Shown here piece by piece: positions 1 to 6,691 of a DNA stretch of 44,694 nt. This stretch comes from Erwinia tasmaniensis Et1/99 (GTDB lineage: Bacteria; Pseudomonadota; Gammaproteobacteria; Enterobacterales; Enterobacteriaceae): positions 1-44,694 of the forward strand of contig NC_010699.1 of NCBI RefSeq assembly GCF_000026185.1, read 5' to 3'. Positions within the stretch are counted from its first letter, which is position 1, and each line of letters starts with the position of its first letter. The notes beneath the pieces were generated by a model that saw only the letters and a program-made list of their open reading frames with translations, searched no databases and had not been told where the DNA came from. Made by a program: the position numbers and the translations under genes.

Positions 1-17
1 GAAAAAGTCCAAATAAA

Positions 18-59
18 GTAACGAAATGGCTTGCATGAAGTCACGAAATGGCGTATTAT
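18..59 (+). promoter_or_regulatory. Leading-region promoter with paired operator repeats
   Basis: A -35 TTGCAT (31-36) and -10 TATTAT (54-59) are separated by 17 bp. Two copies of a 16-bp repeat (consensus ATCACGAAATGGCTTA) begin at 18 and 40, exactly 22 bp apart. The first overlaps the -35 and the second fills the spacer. The same arrangement recurs at 41484-41525. The geometry suggests a repressor acting on two helical turns; the regulator is unknown. Confidence 0.6.
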
Positions 60-123
60 TTAATACATGGAAGGGCGCGGTGCCCGACCAACAAGGCCGG
101 AAACGGCGATTTCAGGAGACTTT

Positions 124-954
124 ATGAACTATTCACGCCTTGCCACCAAGTTTGCCAGCGGTAATTCACTGCGTTCTGACGTGCCGCTGACCGACTCGCA
201 GATCATGCGCGTTGCCCCTTCGATTTTCGCAGAAAGTGAGCACGAAAGCCGCTCTGAGCAGTATACCTTTATCCCGACTAACCTGATTCTAGACAAGCTG
301 CGCCAGGAAGGTTTTCAGCCCTTCATGGTGTGCCAGACTCGTTCCCGCATCGAGGGGATGCGCGATTTTACCAAGCACATGATCCGCCTGCGCCACGCCA
401 ACCAGATCACGGGCAAGCAAGCAAATGAAATCATCCTGATTAACTCGCACAACGGCGCGAGCAGCTATCAGATGAAAGCGGGTGTGTTTCGCTTCGTCTG
501 CCAGAATGGTTTGGTTGTGGGCGAGGATATCGCTGATATTCGCGTGAAGCACAAGGGAGACATTACCGGGAACGTCATTGAAGGCGCTTATGAGGTGCTG
601 GATACTTTCGATCGCGTGGATGAATCCCGCGAGGCGATGCAGGCGGTGGCCCTATCTGACGAAGCGCGGCACGCCTTTGCGAGCGCCGCCCTCACGCTGC
701 GCTGGGATGAAAACAAGCCCGCACCCGTGTCTCCTACGCAGATTCTGCGTGCGAACCGCACGGAGGACGTGAGCAATGACATGTGGACAACGTTGAACTG
801 CGTACAGGAGAACTTGATCCGTGGTGGCCTGCGCGGACGCGATGCCAAAGGCAAGCGCACCACGACACGAGCCGTCACCGGAATGGATCAGGATGTAAAA
901 CTTAACCGTGCATTGTGGGTACTTTCCGAAGAAATGCGAAAAATTATCGCCTGA
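124..954 (+). CDS. DUF932-family leading-region protein
   Basis: A 276-residue soluble protein resembling the DUF932 (phage/plasmid-like, YubP/YfjQ-type) family commonly found in plasmid leading regions. The biochemical function of the family is not established. Family-like stretches include the NSHNGASSYQMKAGVFRFVCQNGLV segment around residues 112-135 and an arginine-rich segment near residue 250. The ATG at 124 follows CAGGAG at a good distance, so the longer frame from 67 is not preferred. Its 5' leader (91-119) nearly matches the leader of the ParB-like gene at 42945, and its promoter shares operators with the promoter at 41484. It is therefore probably expressed with the other early-transferred genes. 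Confidence 0.8.
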   Translation: MNYSRLATKFASGNSLRSDVPLTDSQIMRVAPSIFAESEHESRSEQYTFIPTNLILDKLRQEGFQPFMVCQTRSRIEGMRDFTKHMIRLRHANQITGKQANEIILINSHNGASSYQMKAGVFRFVCQNGLVVGEDIADIRVKHKGDITGNVIEGAYEVLDTFDRVDESREAMQAVALSDEARHAFASAALTLRWDENKPAPVSPTQILRANRTEDVSNDMWTTLNCVQENLIRGGLRGRDAKGKRTTTRAVTGMDQDVKLNRALWVLSEEMRKIIA

Positions 955-964
955 TGAAATAACC

Positions 965-992
965 CGCCACGCTGTGGAGTAACAGCGTGGCG
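965..992. other. Strong hairpin downstream of DUF932 gene
   Basis: An 11-bp perfect inverted repeat (CGCCACGCTGT / ACAGCGTGGCG) encloses a 6-nt loop. It follows the stop codon by 10 bases but has no T-run, so it is more likely an mRNA-stabilising or single-strand DNA structure than an intrinsic terminator. Confidence 0.6.
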
Positions 993-1031
993 ATCACAAA
1001 CAAAAAGGCACTGTAACAGCGGGGGTAGTAG

Positions 1032-1343
1032 ATGGCTCTTGACCACGGTATTTTAAATGTTCCGCTTGATAAGCGCGGCAACTTTCACAAAGAACTTGAT
1101 GACTATTTAGCAACAGAGAAGCGCCGTAAAGAAGATGAAATCTTCTTGAGAAAGACAGCTTTTAATGAGGCCAAGTCTCTGGCGAAAAATCTGTATCTTC
1201 AGATGAATACAGACCTGATCAGAGCCGAAGCAAAGCGCAGGGGAATGAAGCTCAGCGAACTGCGAGAATGTCTCAAGGACATACGAGATTGCAGGCCAAA
1301 GCAGGCACCGATAGTTTTTGCACAATTCATTAAACCCGCGTAG
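1032..1343 (+). CDS. Small basic protein of unknown function
   Basis: A 103-residue, charge-rich, probably helical protein that I do not recognise. The segment from residue 25 to 95 is dense in Lys/Arg/Glu (KRRKEDEIF, EAKRRGMKLSELRECL) and could form a nucleic-acid-binding helical bundle, but no motif proves this. A GGGGGT stretch lies just upstream of the ATG. A terminator overlaps its stop codon, so it ends the transcription unit begun with the DUF932 gene. Codon use resembles its neighbours. Confidence 0.65.
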   Translation: MALDHGILNVPLDKRGNFHKELDDYLATEKRRKEDEIFLRKTAFNEAKSLAKNLYLQMNTDLIRAEAKRRGMKLSELRECLKDIRDCRPKQAPIVFAQFIKPA

Positions 1344-1354
1344 TGCGGGTTTTT
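1332..1354 (+). terminator. Rho-independent terminator
   Basis: AAACCCGC and GCGGGTTT flank a 5-nt loop, and the right arm runs into a T-run ending at 1354. It overlaps the stop codon of the gene ending at 1343. This argues that the following open frame needs its own promoter or depends on read-through. Confidence 0.75.
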
Positions 1355-1405
1355 ACAGCCACCACAGGGGAAGGTATACGGGCCGCGCTGACGCGCCGCC
1401 CGTAT

Positions 1406-1531
1406 ATGGATGCATTGCTAGAACCTCTGCCGGAAGGTTTGCGCGGCTATTTTGACTTTGAGGCTTACGCCCGCGATATCTTCCTGAATGAGTACGATCT
1501 CTTTAACGGGTTTGTTTACCGTAAAGTATGA
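1406..1531 (+). pseudogene. ArdA antirestriction protein, C-terminal remnant
   Basis: The 41-residue frame from ATG 1406 contains LPEGLRGYFDFEAYARDIF and then NEYDLFNGFVY. This matches the pattern at the C-terminus of ArdA, the DNA-mimic inhibitor of type I restriction enzymes encoded in many leading regions. Full ArdA is about 160-170 residues, so three quarters are missing, and the frame further upstream does not look ArdA-like. A GTG at 1343 could extend the frame but sits in the preceding terminator. A near-perfect hairpin (1376-1405) separates a good SD (AGGGGAAGG) from ATG 1406. The remnant may be translated, but antirestriction activity is doubtful. Confidence 0.5.
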
Positions 1532-1590
1532 ATTATGGAGTCCCGGTATAAAAGCCGGGTATTACTAGTTGCATTGCGTGGGGATGAATT

Positions 1591-1797
1591 ATGGGACTTT
1601 TTGCAAGTAACACTCAGGAAATGAAAGAAAAGCTGGCAGCAATCAAAAAGGCCGTGAATGATAAACGGGCTGGGGCGGGGCTGAGAACCATCACGAACGA
1701 ACATCTTATTTTTGAATTAGTCTGCGCAGCATTTCATCGTGCATCGAATGGCAGCGGCACAGGGCTTTATATCAGCAATATGTTCATTAAGGTCTGA
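1591..1797 (+). CDS. Small unknown leading-region protein
   Basis: A 68-residue protein with a basic amphipathic N-terminal half (MKEKLAAIKKAVNDKRAG) and a mixed C-terminal half. I recognise no family. GGGGATGA precedes the ATG at a usable distance. It lies nine bases upstream of the next small gene in the same direction, suggesting they are cotranscribed. A small CCCGG/CCGGG inverted repeat lies upstream at about 1542-1560. Confidence 0.5.
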   Translation: MGLFASNTQEMKEKLAAIKKAVNDKRAGAGLRTITNEHLIFELVCAAFHRASNGSGTGLYISNMFIKV

Positions 1798-1806
1798 GGG
1801 GGCAGC

Positions 1807-2058
1807 GTGATTGTCAGACTATTAACTCTGGAAGACATGCGCGGAATTTTCGAAGAAGGCTGGCTATTCAACTGCCACTTGAACATGACACGCGCTGAAT
1901 ATTTTAAGAAATACGGGTATGGGGACGATTTAGGCGGCTATGGTTTCCCGCTGGCGGAAACGGTCGGCAGCGCTGGAGAACTGATAAAAATTACCGACAG
2001 CTCTGATCTTCGCATAAGGGAAGGTATTGCGCTGCAATTTTCGGACGCCGATTTTTGA
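1807..2058 (+). CDS. Small unknown leading-region protein
   Basis: An 83-residue acidic protein with a GTG start at 1807 behind a strong GAGGGGG ribosome-binding site. It has glycine/tyrosine-rich stretches (KKYGYGDDLGGYGF) but no motif that I can assign. It is the last rightward leading gene before the convergent transglycosylase gene, which is only 33 bases away. Confidence 0.55.
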   Translation: MIVRLLTLEDMRGIFEEGWLFNCHLNMTRAEYFKKYGYGDDLGGYGFPLAETVGSAGELIKITDSSDLRIREGIALQFSDADF

Positions 2059-2091
2059 AAGCTGATTACCGCAATGGATCGGCTTTAAAAT

Positions 2092-2613
2092 TTACTTATG
2101 CGTTTTATTATCATTAAAAAGGGCGAGTGATTTTTCACCGCCTTCCTTTTTTTCCATTTTGATAACCGTATAAATCCCCCGGATAGACCTGGCGTAGTTC
2201 GCCCGATTTCGGTTTGGTACTGGGGAATTTTTCACGCCCGCGTTATACATCCCGACAGTGTTCCAGCTCCTGCCGTATCGCTGAAAAAACTTTGCAAGAA
2301 CCCACGTGCCGGAATATATACAGGTACAGGGCTGATGCGTCAGCTCCTTCAGGTTGATTCCAAAATCTTTTAATTCGTCTGTGTGAATCTGATTGACCTG
2401 CATCTGGCAGTAATCATAACTGCCTTTGTTGATCGCTTTATTATTTAGGCGCGATTCTTGAATCCCGATAGACAATAACAGGTCGGGATCAATACCGTAA
2501 TCCCTGCCAGCGCGTTCGTAGCACGCGGAAACCTCAACGGGCGCTGCAAATACAGTCTGCGCCATTGAGGCTGTTAAAACGGCCACCAATACCCCCACCA
2601 CCTGATATTTCAT
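2092..2613 (-). CDS. Gene X/P19-type lytic transglycosylase
   Basis: A secreted SLT-domain muramidase of about 173 residues that opens the peptidoglycan for the transfer apparatus, like F orf169 (gene X) and R1 P19. An N-terminal signal peptide (residues 1-24) ends at VFAA. The catalytic glutamate is in IQESRLN (E53), followed by the SYDYCQMQVN and YNAG motifs of the family. Three cysteine positions could form periplasmic disulfides. A GTG at 2622 has a better-spaced SD (AGGAAAGAG) than the ATG at 2613, so the true start could be three codons upstream. As in F, it diverges from oriT on the leading side, which supports the oriT placement. Confidence 0.88.
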   Translation of the reverse strand: MKYQVVGVLVAVLTASMAQTVFAAPVEVSACYERAGRDYGIDPDLLLSIGIQESRLNNKAINKGSYDYCQMQVNQIHTDELKDFGINLKELTHQPCTCIYSGTWVLAKFFQRYGRSWNTVGMYNAGVKNSPVPNRNRANYARSIRGIYTVIKMEKKEGGEKSLALFNDNKTHK

Positions 2614-2700
2614 ATCGCGCACCCGTTCAATCTCTTTCCTGATTAGCAGCACTCTGATTTATATACTACAGGGCAACTACCCTCCTGTCCACGTCCAATT

Positions 2701-2743
2701 CAAACCACACACCTTACGCAAGATTGTTCCTTTCAGGAAAATC
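2701..2743 (-). other. oriT: oriT nic region candidate
   Basis: On the - strand, TTGCGTAAGGTGTGTGG (2721-2705) resembles the F nic region, which has TTGCGTGGGGTGT followed by GG. By analogy cleavage would fall next to GGTGT at about 2709/2708. An imperfect hairpin (2722-2743; GATTGTTCCT / AGGAAAATC) lies immediately on the side where F has its TraI-recognition hairpin. The position between the gene-X-type gene and the traM-like gene is also the F arrangement. With this strand, the leading region (left) would enter the recipient first. Confidence 0.65.
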
Positions 2744-2809
2744 ATGCAAGAACAACAAGATAGGAGTAAATAGAAGATGCAATGTTTTTTTCGATTTGAA
2801 AGAAAAAAA

Positions 2810-3113
2810 ATAGGAATGCTATTACGAAACCATAGGAATGCTAGTGCTAAACTATAGCATTTCTATGGTTTATTCATAGAAATGCTATGTCAAAATCATG
2901 GTTTATCTATGATTAAACCATAGACATTTCATGAATGAGTAATAGTAATCCTATGCCTAATCAATGGTTTTACTATTATTTTATCATAGGATTGACATAG
3001 AAAAGCCATTGTAAAACTATTGCTTGTGCAAAAAGGGACTATGGTTTTCTATGTCAGAATCTATTGTTTGCTATGACTTATTCTATTGTTTGCTATGAGC
3101 ATTCCTATGGTTT
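2810..3113. repeat. CTATG-type repeat array in oriT region
   Basis: About 300 AT-rich bases hold at least 14 exact CTATG/CATAG cores plus CTATTG variants. On the right the cores are phased: CTAT(G/T)G begins at 3017, 3039, 3061, 3083 and 3105, a 22-bp period, with a second CTATG ten bases into several units. TCTATTGTTTGCTATGA is repeated exactly at 3060 and 3082. On the left a perfect 14-bp inverted repeat (2854-2867 / 2875-2888) and further palindromes occur. This probably binds relaxosome proteins such as the TraM- or TraY-like products. From 3114 to 3375 I see only AT-rich leader sequence. Confidence 0.75.
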
Positions 3114-3375
3114 ATGATTAGTCTTAACGAGTGCCATGAGGGATTTTCTACCTTTGGGTGTAAAGTTTTGAGGCATTCCCTTGACCATTTATTGTTCAGT
3201 TTTGCAGAGGGGCGGAGCTGTGCCAAGAGCGTAATTTTAAAGATCAAATTCGATACTATTGTGCATTAATAGTTTTTTTAGAATAGCTAAAGCCTATAGA
3301 TTTCATATTTTAATAGATTTTACCTATCAGTTCTTTTCGTGTTGAAGTTGGGTTTTAATAAAAAAAGGTTTTTAT

Positions 3376-3762
3376 ATGAGTTCAAATCTCAATGTGTGGA
3401 TCTCTGATGAAGCAAAGTCGAAACTTGATGAGTTGCTTTCAAATAATAAAAATGGATACCAAGACGAATTCCTTTCTAATGACAGGATAACTAGGTTTCG
3501 CCAAATTCTTATGCGTACAACTATGTCAGGACTTGCGGGAGAGTTACTGTTGCTGGGTTTGATGGTTCTTGAGAATAATATGAAAGATTCTGCCGGGAAA
3601 CACAAAGTGGATATGATCGAATATTATGAAAAGCTTTTATTTGATATCTCTGTTTGCAGGAAATTGCTTGAATCGGCAGTGGAAAGCGGTGAAATTAATC
3701 ATGATGAAATTGAAAAGAAAATGAACCGGATATTCCGTGGTAGTGCGGATAAATACGAGTAG
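3376..3762 (+). CDS. traM: TraM-like relaxosome protein
   Basis: A 128-residue protein with the length and layout of F TraM (127 residues). An N-terminal strand plus helices (NLNVWISDEAKSKLDELL, residues 4-21) match the TraM ribbon-helix-helix start. A hydrophobic middle (MSGLAGELLLLGLMVLE, about 55-71) corresponds to the TraM dimerisation segment. A charged C-terminal helical region would form the tetramer that docks on TraD. The family binds sites in oriT and couples the relaxosome to the coupling protein. It sits beside the repeat array, as traM does in F. Overall identity to F TraM looks low, so the call rests on length, fold pattern and position. Confidence 0.7.
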   Translation: MSSNLNVWISDEAKSKLDELLSNNKNGYQDEFLSNDRITRFRQILMRTTMSGLAGELLLLGLMVLENNMKDSAGKHKVDMIEYYEKLLFDISVCRKLLESAVESGEINHDEIEKKMNRIFRGSADKYE

Positions 3763-3768
3763 GAAACA

Positions 3769-3797
3769 GAAAGGGGCGGATTTCTCCAGCCCTTTTC
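3769..3797. terminator. Bidirectional terminator between convergent genes
   Basis: GAAAGGGGC and GCCCTTTTC form a stem around an 11-nt loop, with A/T tracts on both sides. It separates the convergent traM-like gene and the tandem-RHH gene. Confidence 0.6.
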
Positions 3798-3811
3798 ATC
3801 TGCTGATGCGA

Positions 3812-4432
3812 TCAAATTTTTCTCATTTTATGCTGTATGTAAGACTCGCTGAGTAACAGAAGTAACTGCAATTTCGTTATCTTTTCAACCTCATTCTTAT
3901 CGGGGTAATCAAGATTTAAACTGCGAGCGAGTCTGGAGATAATTTCAGCATTCACGGATCGTTTGTGCAATTGTGCCGTCAGTTTAATATCATTGAAGAC
4001 GATGGTATCTATATGTAGGTTCCCAACCGTCACATTTTCATCTGATTTCTGAAAGCTAACATTATACATAGAAGCAGTCATGAATTTTATCAGGGAATTT
4101 TCATTTTCTTGAGTCAAGGTTTTTTTATATTCATCCACTGAAATTATAAAATCTTTAGCCATTTCATCTATGATATTATACTTGTTTATCTCAGGTTCGA
4201 CTTCCCGTTTTTTGATAAAATATACACAAAGCCTTCTGATTACTTCATCTCTAAAATCGAGTTTTAGCGTATTGGCGCTGTTTTTTATTCTCATCGTGAT
4301 TTCTTCTGGAATTCTATAACGAACCAGCTCAGACCCAAAATCCCCGTAACCACTTCCGGCTAATTGCTCTTGTAACTTGCTTTTTACAGGATGTACTAAC
4401 TTACCTTTTCTCATATTTTTATATAATTCCAT
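3812..4432 (-). CDS. Tandem ribbon-helix-helix protein, TraY-like regulator
   Basis: A 206-residue protein with two Arc/MetJ-type segments. One lies near residues 38-70 (VRYRIPEEITMRIKN then LDFRDEVIRRL). The second, near 148-172, has DIKLTAQLHKRSVNAEII, the NAEI motif typical of Arc repressors. F TraY is also a fused pair of RHH units that acts at oriT and at the tra promoter. This protein is longer and is transcribed away from traA, not with it. Its divergent control region carries palindromes (4445-4503 and 4673-4687) that may be its operators. It is the only candidate tra regulator in the window. No strong SD precedes the ATG at 4432, and the internal Met at 4414 is an alternative. Confidence 0.6.
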   Translation of the reverse strand: MELYKNMRKGKLVHPVKSKLQEQLAGSGYGDFGSELVRYRIPEEITMRIKNSANTLKLDFRDEVIRRLCVYFIKKREVEPEINKYNIIDEMAKDFIISVDEYKKTLTQENENSLIKFMTASMYNVSFQKSDENVTVGNLHIDTIVFNDIKLTAQLHKRSVNAEIISRLARSLNLDYPDKNEVEKITKLQLLLLLSESYIQHKMRKI

Positions 4433-4444
4433 TATTAATTAACT

Positions 4445-4503
4445 GCTGTTGTACACGGTACGCTGCACCTCTTAACAATGCATCCTAGTGCCGTGTATAC
4501 AGC
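4445..4503. promoter_or_regulatory. Inverted repeat between divergent regulator and traA
   Basis: GCTGTTGTACACGG (4445-4458) is almost the reverse complement of CCGTGTATACAGC (4491-4503), with the half-sites 32 bp apart. It lies just upstream of the RHH-protein start, suggesting an autoregulatory operator. The core resembles the palindrome at 4673. Confidence 0.5.
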
Positions 4504-4672
4504 ACATCAATCTAAACCCTGCCTGTGAGAAGAAAAAAATTATTTTAGCGTCTTTTTGAGATAAATCTTGAAGGATCGTGTGATATGCATTAAATTATTC
4601 AGTGTCACTATTTTGTGTAATTACCTACAGTAAGTTTACGTTAAGTTACCTAACTATATGTGTTTTTTGGAT

Positions 4673-4687
4673 ATGTACAGTGTACAT
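4673..4687. promoter_or_regulatory. Palindromic operator candidate upstream of traA
   Basis: ATGTACAGTGTACAT is a perfect 15-bp palindrome, 49 bp before the traA start. Its TGTACA/GTGTAC core recurs in the inverted repeat at 4445-4503, so one dimeric regulator may bind both. The remaining bases from 4504 to 4672 are AT-rich and contain repeated TTACCTA elements (4621 and 4645). Confidence 0.5.
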
Positions 4688-4736
4688 AAGTCAAATCACA
4701 TAATCAGGGCTTTCACACATCCTCAAAGGAATCAAC

Positions 4737-5054
4737 ATGAAACGCGCTTTAAAAAGTATTTTGAACTTTTCAAGGGCCAACAAAAAGAAATTGTCGATTG
4801 TTATGGCGGCTGTAACAGTTTGTATGCTGCCTGAAATTGCGTTTTCCGCCGATAGCTCAACTGATTTGCTTCAGGCTCAGCAAGCAACGATAAACAGTAC
4901 TTTTGGGCATGGTAGTTCTCTGGAGAAATATTTCTATATTGCGGAAGTATTTATGTCGCTAATAGCGTATTTCCGTGCGCGAACCCCAATGGTATTCATT
5001 GGGCTGATTATGGTAATTATTTTTACCCGCATTGCCTTCGGGATTATTGGTTGA
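4737..5054 (+). CDS. traA: F-type conjugative propilin TraA
   Basis: A 105-residue propilin with a long leader (residues 1-37) that has a basic start, a hydrophobic core and an AFSA cleavage site. Cleavage leaves about 68 residues, matching the 70-residue F pilin. The mature part has two membrane helices (about 64-78 and 84-103) joined by a short basic loop (FRART), the F pilin topology. The KRAL/KKKLS start and the NSTFGHGSS segment fit the family. AAAGGAA precedes the ATG. It is the first gene of the tra operon. No traQ chaperone gene is present, so insertion may be TraQ-independent, as in some F-like relatives. Confidence 0.93.
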   Translation: MKRALKSILNFSRANKKKLSIVMAAVTVCMLPEIAFSADSSTDLLQAQQATINSTFGHGSSLEKYFYIAEVFMSLIAYFRARTPMVFIGLIMVIIFTRIAFGIIG

Positions 5055-5060
5055 TTTGCT

Positions 5061-5363
5061 ATGTCCGGGACATTTGATAAATATACTTTCCCGGAGACGA
5101 TAAACGAACAAAACCGCATTTTCGGCTTGCCAGTCGATGAAGTCGCAGTGATTGCAACGCCAGTTATCTGTGGCGTTGCCTATTCTTGTGCAGGCGCTAT
5201 GTGTTTGCTGGCTGCCTTATTGTGGGTGCTTCTTCGTTATCTGAAGAAAGGGAAAGGTTCTCAGTTTATGGCTGATTTTCTGTACTGGAATCTTCCCTAC
5301 TTTTTATTTAGACCATTCTTCAGAAAAATCCCGTCTTCTGGAAATAGGCATTGGGTGAATTAA
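5061..5363 (+). CDS. traL: TraL, pilus assembly membrane protein
   Basis: A 100-residue inner-membrane protein of the F-type T4SS (VirB3-like), usually 91-105 residues. The family start YTFPETINEQNRIFGLPVDE is clear at residues 8-27. Two adjacent hydrophobic segments (about 29-57) and a C-terminal PYFLFRPFFRKIP motif follow. It lies six bases after traA and three before traE, within one operon. Confidence 0.95.
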   Translation: MSGTFDKYTFPETINEQNRIFGLPVDEVAVIATPVICGVAYSCAGAMCLLAALLWVLLRYLKKGKGSQFMADFLYWNLPYFLFRPFFRKIPSSGNRHWVN

Positions 5364-5366
5364 TAA

Positions 5367-5933
5367 ATGAAACTTTCAACGAAAAAGGACATTGATAAAA
5401 GAACCGCCGTAGCATTTCTTGCTATGGCAGGTCTACTGAGTGCGTCTCTCTTAACCAGCGTCGGAGCAATCGGGCTTGCATGGAAATTCCACAACACCCA
5501 AGAGCGTATCACCGTCCCTATGGGTTTTGATAAGCCTTTTGTCTCATCCAATCAGCGCGGGGATGCAAATCTGAATTCGATGCTGGTACGTGCTTTAGTT
5601 AGCTTGCGTCTAAACGTGACCCCCGAAACCATAGACCCGCAGCAGAAAGAACTTCTTTCTTATACCGACTCCGAAAACCGTGCCGAGCTAAAACGTGCTC
5701 TGGAAGTGGAAGCTGATTACATCCATAAAAATGATGTTAGTGCCCAGTTCCTCATTGAAAAGTTCGATTACAACCCGGAGACAAATGATACGGAAGTGGC
5801 TGGCCAGCAGTTAGCCTCGACTTCGGGCGGGAAACTCAAGCTGCCTGATTCATCGAAACATTACATAGTCAATGTTTCTTACGTTAATGGCATGGTGAAG
5901 CTCAACAAATTCACTGAAGTTCTGCCTAACTGA
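5367..5933 (+). CDS. traE: TraE, T4SS inner-membrane/periplasmic protein
   Basis: A 188-residue protein equal in length to F TraE and related to VirB5/VirB8-type assembly factors. One N-terminal membrane anchor (about residues 14-36) precedes a periplasmic domain. The family phrase VPMGFDKPFVSSNQRGDANL follows at about 51-70. The end, DSSKHYIVNVSYVNGMVKLNKF, is typical. It is needed for pilus assembly and is translated immediately after traL. Confidence 0.94.
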   Translation: MKLSTKKDIDKRTAVAFLAMAGLLSASLLTSVGAIGLAWKFHNTQERITVPMGFDKPFVSSNQRGDANLNSMLVRALVSLRLNVTPETIDPQQKELLSYTDSENRAELKRALEVEADYIHKNDVSAQFLIEKFDYNPETNDTEVAGQQLASTSGGKLKLPDSSKHYIVNVSYVNGMVKLNKFTEVLPN

Positions 5934-5944
5934 GTGGATGCACA

Positions 5945-6691
5945 ATGATAAACAAAAAGTATTTCTTATCGCCCGCTTTACTCATCGCCGCTGCTTTTCA
6001 GACTCATGCCGCAGTGGTGCCCGGTGTGAAGGAAATTAGTTTCGGGCCAAACGCTCAGGTTAATGCGGCATTTAGTCAGGTCAGCCCAAACCGAATTATC
6101 GTCCAAGGTGAGAAAATCACCGACATTTCCGGGCCGGGGGGCGCTTTCGATTCTCAGAAGCAGCCTGATGGCGGCGCATTAATCAGTCTTGCGCCGGGCG
6201 TTAGCCAGTCTTTCACCCTCTTTGTTGTAACGGACAAAAATTCTGCGCTTTCCATCGAGATTATCCCCAAGAGCATTCCAGGGAAAACGCTCAGCTTTGT
6301 CCCTCAGACTGCGCCTATGAAGGTGAAACCTGAAGAAAAGAGCTGGGAAGAAGGTCAGTCATACGAAAAGACGTTAGTAGACATTTCAAAATCGATCATC
6401 AACGGCGTTATCCCGCAGGATTTCTCAGAGTACCCGGTCAGTCGTGTGCAGGCGTACAGCCCCGCAGTGGGCGTCACGCTGAGGGCCGATAAACATTTCA
6501 TCGGCCCTCACATGCGCATTGTCCGCTACATTATGAACAATCCATCGTATCTGAATCAGGATCTGACTGAAAAACAGTTTTATGCGCCTGGCGTTCGTGC
6601 GGTGATGCTCAGCACCCGTAACCTCTATTCACACGGCGAAGGCTACGCATACGTCATCTTTGACGATGCGCAGGGGGGTGCGCATGGGTAA
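5945..6691 (+). CDS. traK: TraK, outer-membrane core complex secretin-like protein
   Basis: A 248-residue periplasmic protein with a signal peptide ending at QTHA (residue 22). It is the VirB9 counterpart, forming the outer core ring with TraV and TraB. The N-terminal half has a VirB9-like beta pattern (ISFGPNAQVNAAFSQVSPNRIIV). The C-terminal half includes the RVQAYSPAVGVTLRADKHFIGPHM region typical of TraK. It ends in an overlap with traB (stop at 6689-6691, traB ATG at 6684). Confidence 0.94.
   Translation: MINKKYFLSPALLIAAAFQTHAAVVPGVKEISFGPNAQVNAAFSQVSPNRIIVQGEKITDISGPGGAFDSQKQPDGGALISLAPGVSQSFTLFVVTDKNSALSIEIIPKSIPGKTLSFVPQTAPMKVKPEEKSWEEGQSYEKTLVDISKSIINGVIPQDFSEYPVSRVQAYSPAVGVTLRADKHFIGPHMRIVRYIMNNPSYLNQDLTEKQFYAPGVRAVMLSTRNLYSHGEGYAYVIFDDAQGGAHG

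Noticed and set aside
1343..1405. GTG-started N-terminal extension of the ArdA remnant
   Set aside because: The GTG lies in the loop of a terminator, and the added residues do not resemble ArdA.
2810..3113. CRISPR array
   Set aside because: Repeats are short and overlapping, with a 22-bp period and no unique spacers, and no cas genes occur in the window.
3121..3200. A + strand nic candidate at TTTGGGTGTAAAG near 3155
   Set aside because: It matches F poorly, and its strand would place the tra operon in the leading position, contrary to the gene X/traM arrangement.
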